Source of the DNA: an uncultured Clostridia bacterium
GTDB lineage: Bacteria; Bacillota; Clostridia; Christensenellales; Aristaeellaceae
Assembly (NCBI GenBank): GCA_945877525.1
Contig: CAMDVP010000069.1
Location: 1-12,387, forward strand
Length of the DNA stretch: 12,387 bases
Direction: 5' to 3'
Below, piece after piece: positions 5,990 through 12,387 of this stretch. The notes beneath the pieces were generated by a model. The model searched no databases. It saw nothing but the letters and a program-made list of their open reading frames with translations, and had not been told where the DNA came from. Both the position numbers and the translations under genes were made by a program. How positions within the stretch are numbered: the stretch's first letter is position 1; every line of letters starts with the position of its first letter.

Positions 5990-8026
5990 ATGAATCCAGT
6001 AGTTTCCGTTGTGATGCCAGTGCATAACGTGGAGGATTACATTTCTGAATCGCTGGAGTGTCTTCTGAACCAGACCTTCAGCGACTTTGAAATCATCTGC
6101 ATTGATGATGGATCCACTGACAATTCCGTTTCGATCATTGAAAAATATATGGAGAAGGATTCCCGGATTATCCTGCTTCATCAGCAGAACAAGGGAGCCG
6201 GGGCTGCCCGCAACAAAGGCACGGAGGCTGCAAAAGGAACCTATATGATCTACCTTGACAGTGACGACCGGTTCCATAGTCGTCTGCTGGAAAAGGCAGT
6301 CTCTCTTGCCAAGGAAGAAATGGCTGACATTGTCGTATTTGATTATTATAAGTTTGAGGCTGATGAAAGCAAGAATCATTTCAGAAGTTTGATGCTAAAT
6401 CATCTTCCTGTAAGCTTCCATCACTTTTCATGGGAAGATTGTCCTGATCATATCATGACGGTTATCAATCCAACCCCCTGGAACAAGCTTTACAGCGCAG
6501 ATTTCATCAAAGAGCATCATTTCAGATTCGACGAAATCAGTTCTACCAATGACATTGCTTTTGCAGCTGTTACTGCCGCAGCTGCTAAACGAATTGCGTA
6601 TGTACCGCGTGAACTTGTAGGTTATCGCATCGGGCATTCGGGCAGTATCACTTCAACGAAGAGAAAAAATATCAACAATGTATTGTTTGCGGTCAAGAGC
6701 GGTGTACGTCAAGCCCTCTCCCTTCCCTACGCCGACAAAATTGAGATTTCCATCGCGCTTTTCGCTGTGAAAAATCTGGTGGTTGCTCTCTGTCGCTATG
6801 TGACTGATTTCCACGATGAACAGGTCAGGGTGTTTTTCAACGAAGTAAAAGAATATTTGTCCCAGCCCCTGTTTGATCATATTCTTGACGCGGACGTCTT
6901 AACAGATAAGGAAAGCATAGCATTCCGAGTGATTCGTGAATGTACTTACGAGCATATCTGCGATCATTACTTCAGGCGTGTGATCGTATCCCTTACCAGT
7001 TGGCCGAAGCGTATTCACTGCGTTCGGAGATCACTGGATACCATTCTGCAGCAGACCCGCCCAGCCGACAAAATCATTCTCTGGCTCTCTCTTCAGCAGT
7101 TCCCTGACAGGGAAATCCCTGAGGATCTGATGGAGCTGGTCAATGAAGGAAAGTTGGATGTTGAATGGGTAGAGGATGACTACAAGCCCCATAAAAAATA
7201 CTTTTACGCCATGCAACAATATCCCGATGACATTATTGTCACCATTGATGACGATTTGATCTACGAACCAACCCTGATCGAAAACCTTCTTTCCTCCTAT
7301 CTGTTATTTCCCCATTGTGTCAGCGCTATGCGAGCACACCTGATTGTTTTTAACAACGATGGTTCTCCGGCATCCTATAAGGAGTGGATGCAGGAGGTAA
7401 GCTACGGCATATCAAGCCCCTCCATGCAGTTGTGCGCTACGGGCGGTGCGGGATGCCTGTATCCACCGCATCTCCTGCACAGGCATGTGTTTGACACAGA
7501 CGCCATCATCCATTGTTGTCTCCGTGCAGACGACCTTTGGATGAAAGCCAATGAGGCTTTGTGCGATGTTCCTGTCGTTCTGGCCCCTGGACGCAAAAAC
7601 TGCAGATATGTTCCCGATTCTCAGGACGTAGGGTTGGTTCATTTCAATGCTGGGCAGAATAATGAAAATGACGAGCAGTTCAAGGCAATAACAGAATGGG
7701 CTGACAGGCTTTTGGGTCAAGGAGTGCTGAACAAAAAGCTTCAAACCGTGCTGCCGGGAATGCCCAGGCATCCGTTTCTTACTGTGGAGAATGTACATTT
7801 CTTTTATGCTCGTTTCGCTCCCTCTCGGAAAGCAGCTGCCGCCACGCCGCCGTCTCCCGGAAGCGCACAGACTTCTTCCCGCATCGAGCACCCGACATCC
7901 TATGCAATAGGGCTGGCCATTACATGTGTTCCGAGGAAGATTCGTTCATGTGTGCATCTGATCCAAAGTGAAGGCTTACAGGAAGCAATTAAGTACACCT
8001 TGGGTAAGCTGCATTTGGCCAAATGA
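5990..8026 (+). CDS. Two-domain glycosyltransferase (GT2 plus second GT-A-like domain)
   Basis: This 678-residue protein is probably cytoplasmic and membrane-associated, with two glycosyltransferase modules. Module 1 (1 to about 250) is a canonical GT2 domain: VSVVMPVHNVE (5-15), CIDDGSTDNS (37-46), GAGAARNKG (69-77), YLDSDD (88-93) and a TND motif at 186-188 in place of the usual ED. Module 2 (about 328-575) starts VIVSLTSWPKR (331-341), has a metal-site-like IDDDLIYEP (419-427), a GGAGCLYPP loop (485-493) and ADDLWMKA (513-520). I recognise this as a GT-A-like domain seen in Firmicute polysaccharide clusters but cannot give its specificity. A low-complexity A/P/S linker (about 612-630) leads to a short basic tail. 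AGGGAGG lies 7 bases before the ATG. Two active domains could add alternating sugars and so polymerise a disaccharide repeat; this is inference. Confidence 0.82.
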   Translation: MNPVVSVVMPVHNVEDYISESLECLLNQTFSDFEIICIDDGSTDNSVSIIEKYMEKDSRIILLHQQNKGAGAARNKGTEAAKGTYMIYLDSDDRFHSRLLEKAVSLAKEEMADIVVFDYYKFEADESKNHFRSLMLNHLPVSFHHFSWEDCPDHIMTVINPTPWNKLYSADFIKEHHFRFDEISSTNDIAFAAVTAAAAKRIAYVPRELVGYRIGHSGSITSTKRKNINNVLFAVKSGVRQALSLPYADKIEISIALFAVKNLVVALCRYVTDFHDEQVRVFFNEVKEYLSQPLFDHILDADVLTDKESIAFRVIRECTYEHICDHYFRRVIVSLTSWPKRIHCVRRSLDTILQQTRPADKIILWLSLQQFPDREIPEDLMELVNEGKLDVEWVEDDYKPHKKYFYAMQQYPDDIIVTIDDDLIYEPTLIENLLSSYLLFPHCVSAMRAHLIVFNNDGSPASYKEWMQEVSYGISSPSMQLCATGGAGCLYPPHLLHRHVFDTDAIIHCCLRADDLWMKANEALCDVPVVLAPGRKNCRYVPDSQDVGLVHFNAGQNNENDEQFKAITEWADRLLGQGVLNKKLQTVLPGMPRHPFLTVENVHFFYARFAPSRKAAAATPPSPGSAQTSSRIEHPTSYAIGLAITCVPRKIRSCVHLIQSEGLQEAIKYTLGKLHLAK

Positions 8027-8040
8027 AACAAACGGCACCG

Positions 8041-8047
8041 AAAGGGA
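8041..8047 (+). promoter_or_regulatory. Ribosome binding site that sets the acyltransferase start
   Basis: AAAGGGA lies 7 bases before an in-frame GTG at 8055. The longer in-frame ATG at 7968 lies inside the preceding gene and would add residues unlike the family N terminus, so GTG 8055 is preferred. Confidence 0.6.
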
Positions 8048-8054
8048 TGTTGGT

Positions 8055-9146
8055 GTGAGCAATTTGGAGAAAAGATCCTATCATGTCGAGGCATTACGTT
8101 TTATTTTGGCTGCCGTCATTGTACTCTATCACATTCTTCACTCTGCCATTATTCCATACACAGGTGAGGCTTCTGATACGTACAATCGCTATGCGCAACT
8201 AACAGATTCTGCAAGCTTGCTTGTGCAATGCTTTCTTGTCATGGGTGGATACTATTTATATGGTACCTTAAAGAAGAAACCGGCATTTTGGTCATTTCTT
8301 ACAGGGAGGTTTATACGTCTCTGGCCTGTTCTTGCATTTTCGGTGCTTATACTTGTTCTGACAGGTTATGAGTCGTTTGAAGATGCCTTCCTGGATATGT
8401 TTATGCTCCGTGCCACAGGTCTATCTTTGTCATGGCGTGGCATTATCTGGTATATTGGTCCTTTCTTCTGGTGCTCTGTTCTTATCGGCGGATTGTTTTC
8501 CTGTATGTCGCATTCTAAAGCAACTGTGCTTGTTTGTACCCTATCCTGGATAGGTTATGGCATCAGCGTGAATTACCTTCATGGCGGGCTTGGAAGAGAT
8601 ACGATTTGGAGCTGGCTCAGTCTCGCAATGGTCAACGTCTTTGGCGGGCTCACACTCGGCATGGTATGCAGGATGCTCCAAGAGGCTGTCCGCCGTAAAA
8701 AGGCAAGGTTTTCCTCGAAGATGAAATTGATGCGTTTTTCGCTCGTTTCTATCTTTGAGATTTCATATTGTGTCTATCTCTTTATGGTTGTTTTACTGAA
8801 CAAGGGAGTTCCAAAGAATAAACTTGTATTTACACTCTTATTTGCGCTCTTCTTTGCTGTCTTTTCCTGTGGTGAAGGGATCCTATTCAAAGCAATGAAC
8901 AACCGGATTCTTGGATTGTGTGGCAAGTATTCCTACTGCATTTATATGATGCAGCAGATTTCCTTCTATGTGATGATGCGCACCATCTGGGTTTGGTTCC
9001 CACAGGAAATCCTATTGCATCCAAAGCTGATGCTATTGCTCTCCACCATCATATCAATACTGTTCGGAATCGGTACATATTATGCTGTTGAAAAGCCAGC
9101 GTTGGTTTTCTGGAAGAAGCACACGTTGTTACACATTGCCCAATAA
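8055..9146 (+). CDS. Membrane O-acyltransferase (acyltransferase 3 family)
   Basis: This is an integral membrane acyltransferase that most likely transfers acetyl or a similar acyl group to sugar hydroxyls of the glycan. From GTG 8055 it has 363 residues, normal for the family. The N terminus HVEALRFILAAVIVLYHILH contains the family's Arg and the His that follows in the first membrane span. CFLVMGGYYLYG matches the usual second-span motif, followed by a basic RFIRLWP segment. WYIGPFFW is the usual mid-protein motif. About ten hydrophobic spans are visible, and the C terminus has the typical YYAVEKPA motif. The gene is visibly AT-richer than the export genes. It lies 28 bp after the two-domain glycosyltransferase. 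The acyl donor and position modified cannot be told. Confidence 0.87.
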   Translation: MSNLEKRSYHVEALRFILAAVIVLYHILHSAIIPYTGEASDTYNRYAQLTDSASLLVQCFLVMGGYYLYGTLKKKPAFWSFLTGRFIRLWPVLAFSVLILVLTGYESFEDAFLDMFMLRATGLSLSWRGIIWYIGPFFWCSVLIGGLFSCMSHSKATVLVCTLSWIGYGISVNYLHGGLGRDTIWSWLSLAMVNVFGGLTLGMVCRMLQEAVRRKKARFSSKMKLMRFSLVSIFEISYCVYLFMVVLLNKGVPKNKLVFTLLFALFFAVFSCGEGILFKAMNNRILGLCGKYSYCIYMMQQISFYVMMRTIWVWFPQEILLHPKLMLLLSTIISILFGIGTYYAVEKPALVFWKKHTLLHIAQ

Positions 9147-9182
9147 GCGCCCATATAGCCCGCCAGCCGAAAGGAGATTTCC

Positions 9183-9308
9183 ATGATGGACGAAATAGAA
9201 ATCAAGCTCATCCAAGCCGTCCTTTCCGTTCGCACAGCACGCCCAGACTGCATGCTGTGTCCGGCACAGGGGGTCGGCGCTTCAAGTTCTCTCCTTCTAA
9301 TCAGTTGA
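9183..9308 (+). CDS. Small 41-residue ORF, possible gene remnant
   Basis: AAGGAG at 9171-9176 is placed 6 bases before ATG 9183, a better ribosome binding site than many in this cluster. It opens a short frame reading MMDEIEIKLIQAVLSVRTAR and then a Cys-containing C..C stretch and a serine run to a stop at 9306. I do not recognise it. The confident start followed by a short, low-information tail suggests the surviving 5' end of a deleted or frameshifted gene. A genuine small protein cannot be excluded. Confidence 0.35.
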   Translation: MMDEIEIKLIQAVLSVRTARPDCMLCPAQGVGASSSLLLIS

Positions 9309-9405
9309 TACCTTCATTCAAACAAGACTCACCGCAACCAGCACATTATTCCACCATACTCAGCACTACACGACCTAAAGTCGATACCAAAGAAAGGGAA
9401 GCACG
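9309..9405. other. Gap before the methyltransferase gene
   Basis: Nothing coding is visible. A short hairpin CGAC-CTAAA-GTCG spans 9370-9382, and AAAGGG just before 9406 is the ribosome binding site of the next gene. Together with the short ORF to its left, this makes about 260 bases between secure genes, unusual in an otherwise tight cluster and consistent with deletion of a gene here. Confidence 0.4.
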
Positions 9406-10791
9406 ATGAACGATAGGGTTACAGAAGCGTTTTATGGCGCCATGGGTGAACGACTTCAAGAAGACACGCGCAGAAGGCTATTCTGGATTTGCGAGAAAGT
9501 AAAAGGTGAGTTCATTCTTGATGTTGGGTGTTCTCAGGGGATTTGCAGCATTCTTCTTGGTCGTGAGGGGTTCCATGTGACAGGCATTGATATGGATTCT
9601 CAAGCGATTGCCTTTGCGCAAGCCGAGCTTCAGAAGGAAGAACAGTCAACACAGGAAAAGGTGTGCTTTCTTGCTCAGAACTTTATGGATTATGAATCAT
9701 CAAAACAAGCGGATACAGTGATTCTCTCAGAAATACTGGAACATCTGACGCATCCGGATAAAATTCTGCAGCATGCCTTCGCAATGCTGCGTGATCATGG
9801 GACAATGATCGTCACGCTTCCGTTTGGTGTGAACGATTTTCCAGACCACAAGCACACCTATTATCTTCAGGACGCATATAAGCTGCTTTCAGATTGTTCC
9901 TCCATCCGTGAAATCGTCATCTTTGGCAAGTGGATCGGTTTCCGCTGTGAAAAATCGGAAGAGCCCTCCATTCCTATTGACGACGAACTGATCGATCGTG
10001 TTGAAACAGCCATCGAGAATACGGAGCGCAGCAATCAGCAACAGCTTGCGGCACTCCGTAAATCCGTAGAGCAATACAAGAAAAACTATGAGACCGTCCG
10101 TGCAAACGAGCAGGCACTGGATAAGAAAATGAAAGCTGTCGAGAAGCAGCTTGTTCAAAAAGAAGAAGAGATTGCAGAAATAGCTGAAAACAACAGGAAA
10201 GAGTTGTCCGAGCTAACAAGCAAAAAGAACGCGGAAATTGCTGAGCTGACCGCCATGCATGCAGATGCGCTCTCCGATCAGGATCATATGCTGGCCGAGG
10301 CAGCGGCAATGCATGAGCAAGCACTGGCGGAGCTCGCTGCCATGAAGGACGCAGAGATTGCCGATCTAAAGGCTTCTTATGAGAATGCCCTTGCTATAAA
10401 AGACAGCATGCTCAGGGAAAGCAATGAATATGAAGCCGCATTACTCCAGATGTTAGCGCAATGCAAGCTAACGATGGAGGCTCTTCAACGAAGCCTTCGG
10501 GATATTCAGATGGATGTCTCTGAAAATGAGCAAAAACTGCTGACTGAAATCACGGCTTTGAAAAAACGCCTGGCAGAATCTGCTGAAAAGGAGAATAGTT
10601 TGCTCCGCGAAAGCACTGCCTTGAGACAAGAGACCAAAGATGCTCTACCTGGAGCCAACGCTCATCGTATGATGGAGCGCAGCCGTGTTGGCAAGGCCAT
10701 GATGAAGATATTCTTCTGTTACCATAAGTTTAGAGAATGTATTGCCGTGAAGATACACAGAAATACCGGCAAAAAGAAAAAATCGGCATAA
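9406..10791 (+). CDS. SAM methyltransferase with long coiled coil
   Basis: This is a 461-residue protein in three parts. Residues 1 to about 185 form a class I SAM-dependent methyltransferase: motif I LDVGCSQGICSILL at 38-51, the acidic ribose-binding IDMD at 61-64, and a SEILEHLTHPDKIL segment at 108-121 followed by GTMIVTLPFG at 132-141. Residues from about 195 to 410 are a charged, Ala/Glu/Leu/Lys-rich coiled coil. Within it, 274-313 and 314-353 align without gaps as a 40-residue tandem duplication (KNAEIAEL and KDAEIADL at the starts). The tail (424-461) mixes hydrophobic and basic residues (MMKIFFCYHKF, then GKKKKSA) and could bind membrane. It probably methylates a sugar of the glycan. 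The architecture recalls WbdD, which caps and measures O-antigen chains, but no kinase domain is present. AAAGGG precedes the ATG. Confidence 0.85.
   Translation: MNDRVTEAFYGAMGERLQEDTRRRLFWICEKVKGEFILDVGCSQGICSILLGREGFHVTGIDMDSQAIAFAQAELQKEEQSTQEKVCFLAQNFMDYESSKQADTVILSEILEHLTHPDKILQHAFAMLRDHGTMIVTLPFGVNDFPDHKHTYYLQDAYKLLSDCSSIREIVIFGKWIGFRCEKSEEPSIPIDDELIDRVETAIENTERSNQQQLAALRKSVEQYKKNYETVRANEQALDKKMKAVEKQLVQKEEEIAEIAENNRKELSELTSKKNAEIAELTAMHADALSDQDHMLAEAAAMHEQALAELAAMKDAEIADLKASYENALAIKDSMLRESNEYEAALLQMLAQCKLTMEALQRSLRDIQMDVSENEQKLLTEITALKKRLAESAEKENSLLRESTALRQETKDALPGANAHRMMERSRVGKAMMKIFFCYHKFRECIAVKIHRNTGKKKKSA
10225..10464 (+). repeat. Two tandem 120-bp units encoding a 40-residue coiled-coil repeat
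   Basis: The units are 10225-10344 and 10345-10464. Their proteins align end to end with no gap, sharing AEIA at positions 3-6, AL near position 15 and HML/SML near position 21. The bases have diverged at many third positions, so the duplication is not recent. Forty residues is not a multiple of seven, so the second unit would shift the heptad register unless hendecad stretches absorb it. Confidence 0.55.
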
Positions 10792-10796
10792 GGAGG
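10790..10796 (+). promoter_or_regulatory. Ribosome binding site that sets the last gene's start
   Basis: AAGGAGG overlaps the methyltransferase stop codon and lies 8 bases before GTG 10805. An alternative ATG at 10826 is too far away to use it, so GTG is preferred and coupling with the methyltransferase is likely. Confidence 0.7.
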
Positions 10797-10804
10797 GATC
10801 ATAC

Positions 10805-12387
10805 GTGGCAACCAATTATCGACGCATGGAAGAAGCGTCTCGGATGATTGAAAAAGCAATGCGGCAAATGGACAGCTATATAGAGCCAACTCATAACAAA
10901 TCGTTTGTGCTCCGTAGCAATGTGCGGGAACTGAAGCAGCTGCGGATAGCCGCCATTTCTGATACCTTTACCAATGACAGCTTTTCGCCGGAATGTCAGT
11001 GGGTACAGATTCTTCCAGAATGCTGGCTGGAACAAATGGATGCCCTTCAACCGGATTTGTTTTTCCTGGAATCCGCATGGCAAGGCAAAGACGGAAAGTG
11101 GCAAGGGCAGGTCAACTATCCTTCTCCTACGTTGATTACGCTCCTGAGCTACTGCCACAGGCATCATATTCCCGTCATATTCCGCAATAAAGAGGATCCC
11201 GTTTATACGGATAGATTCATGTCCGCCGCGCGGTTGTGTGACTATGTTTTTACGACCGACGTCGATTGTATTCCCAAGTATCGCGCAGCACTTGGACATG
11301 ATCGGGTGTACTATCTGCATTTTGCCGCGCAACCAAAGCACTATAATCCCATCGAAACCGAAGAACGTCAGCGGCGGATTTCCTTTGCGGGATCCTATTA
11401 TCCGCATTATCCCCAACGCAATAAAAATCTATGGGATCTGATTCAAGCTGTCAAGGATGATATAGGAATTGACATCTATGACCGAAATTATTATGTAGAC
11501 AATACGCCAAACAAATTTCCTTCGGAGTGGGCGCCCTATATTGTCGGAAACCTTCCATATGATCAGATTAAGCATGCGTACATTGGCTATCGGTATAGTG
11601 TGAACATGAATAGTGTTACACAGTCTAACAGCATGTTCGCTCGTCGAGTATTTGAGCTGATGTTGTCCAATACAATCGTATTAAGCAACTATTCAAGAGG
11701 ATTGGATCAGGTATTTGGCGAGCTGGTCGTCTGCACAGACAATGGCCTCCAAATGGCAAAGCAGATTCAGGAATTGGAGAAAAACGACAACTACAGAAAA
11801 CTGCGTCTTCGGGCGCTTCGCTGTGTGCTGGAAAGACATTTGTACGCTGATCGGCTGGATGAAATATGCAGCATTGTCTTTGGCGTGCATTTGAAGCCTT
11901 CGTTGCCGGAAGTGACAGTATTCTGCCAGGATGGAACGCATCCCGACGTAGACAGGCAGCAAAATGTTATCCTCCACGCGGTTCCCTTTGGAACAAGGCT
12001 TCCCGAAAACCAAAACGCATTTGTCACTGTATTTGATTGCAACTGCCGCTATGGTGAGTACTATCTGGAGGATCTGCTTCTATCAACCCGTTATTCTGAC
12101 TATGCCGGCTATGGCAAGCCTTTGGATCAGGAGCATGCTTATCATGAGACAGATACGCTGTTGTTAAGAAGCGGCATTGTACAGGCAAAAATGCTGCGCG
12201 AGCAAGGCATCGAGCCTGCACCGGATACTCAACTGAACGGTTGTTTCCTGGCGGTAGATGAATTCCATTTTGCTCAGGACTCGGAGCCAGAATCTATCGA
12301 ACCCGATCATTCTTTCACCGGCCTAACCCAAATAGCCCCTACAGATACCCTGTTTCAGCGGAATATGCTCTGCACTTATTCTGGCGG
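10805..12387 (+). CDS. CgeB-like glycosyltransferase, cut off by the window end
   Basis: The frame opens at GTG 10805 and stays open for 527 codons to the last base, so the 3' end is missing. The N-terminal part (about 40-190) resembles the domain that precedes CgeB-type GT-B transferases (PDLFFLESAW, then IPVIFRNKEDP). RISFAGSYYPHYPQR begins near residue 191. The donor-binding half shows MNSVTQSNSMFARRVFEL from residue 268 followed by SNTIVLSNYSRG, typical of the family. From about residue 358 a third segment (LPEVTVFCQDGTH, then VFDCNCRYGEYYLEDLLLSTRYSD) looks like the GT2-like module often attached to CgeB proteins, with its acidic metal site changed to DCNC. A role in adding sugars to the surface glycan is inferred from family and context. 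It starts 13 bp after the methyltransferase. Confidence 0.78.
   Translation, partial: MATNYRRMEEASRMIEKAMRQMDSYIEPTHNKSFVLRSNVRELKQLRIAAISDTFTNDSFSPECQWVQILPECWLEQMDALQPDLFFLESAWQGKDGKWQGQVNYPSPTLITLLSYCHRHHIPVIFRNKEDPVYTDRFMSAARLCDYVFTTDVDCIPKYRAALGHDRVYYLHFAAQPKHYNPIETEERQRRISFAGSYYPHYPQRNKNLWDLIQAVKDDIGIDIYDRNYYVDNTPNKFPSEWAPYIVGNLPYDQIKHAYIGYRYSVNMNSVTQSNSMFARRVFELMLSNTIVLSNYSRGLDQVFGELVVCTDNGLQMAKQIQELEKNDNYRKLRLRALRCVLERHLYADRLDEICSIVFGVHLKPSLPEVTVFCQDGTHPDVDRQQNVILHAVPFGTRLPENQNAFVTVFDCNCRYGEYYLEDLLLSTRYSDYAGYGKPLDQEHAYHETDTLLLRSGIVQAKMLREQGIEPAPDTQLNGCFLAVDEFHFAQDSEPESIEPDHSFTGLTQIAPTDTLFQRNMLCTYSG

Noticed and set aside
1..12387. CRISPR array, tRNA, rRNA, insertion sequence or integrase
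   Set aside because: No regularly spaced repeats, cloverleaf-like runs, transposase motifs or flanking terminal repeats were seen on reading both strands.

Overview
The window looks like a chromosomal surface-polysaccharide locus from a Gram-positive, Clostridia-like bacterium, probably a gut Firmicute. The clues are strong AGGAGG-type ribosome binding sites, several GTG starts, tight same-strand packing, an exporter without outer-membrane partners, and CgeB-type and two-domain glycosyltransferases. No rRNA, tRNA, integrase or ribosomal protein gene is present, so the taxonomic call is an inference. All supported genes are on the + strand.

Region 1 (1-309) is a non-coding leader. It holds a long terminator-like hairpin (38-85), a second hairpin with a T-rich tail (157-190), and a pair of alternative foldings just before the first gene. 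Region 2 (310-1973) is an SF2 DEAD/DEAH-type helicase with C-terminal helicase-associated (HA) repeats. Its second HA repeat is broken by an apparent one-base loss in a G run near 1866-1869, and the restored frame ends at TAG TGA. It therefore looks like a decaying gene rather than part of the glycan pathway. About 240 bases of sparse DNA follow.

Region 3 (2215-5897) is a compact GC-rich operon: UDP-glucose 6-dehydrogenase, a GT2 glycosyltransferase, and the permease and ATPase of a Wzm/Wzt (TagGH/RgpCD-like) ABC polysaccharide exporter. Gaps are 4 bp, a 4-bp overlap and 11 bp. Two 60-base rows counted here (3661-3720 and 4561-4620) are each 63% G+C.

Region 4 (5990-12387) has lower and variable GC; counted rows are 38% (6301-6360), 32% (8761-8820) and 45% (10081-10140). 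It encodes a 678-residue protein with two GT-A-like domains, a membrane O-acyltransferase, a 41-codon orphan ORF with a strong ribosome binding site, a methyltransferase carrying a coiled coil of about 210 residues, and a CgeB-like glycosyltransferase that runs off the window end. The base-composition step at about 5.9 kb suggests a conserved export core joined to an exchangeable glycan-specific cassette.

Taken together, the genes would supply UDP-glucuronate, assemble a glycan on a lipid carrier at the inner membrane face, modify it by O-acylation and methylation, and export it by an ABC-2 transporter. The most interesting idea is that the methyltransferase with the long coiled coil, which contains a gap-free 40-residue tandem duplication, is a chain terminator and molecular ruler analogous to WbdD of E. 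coli O8/O9a but without its kinase. The initiating sugar-phosphate transferase and the attachment enzyme are not in this window.
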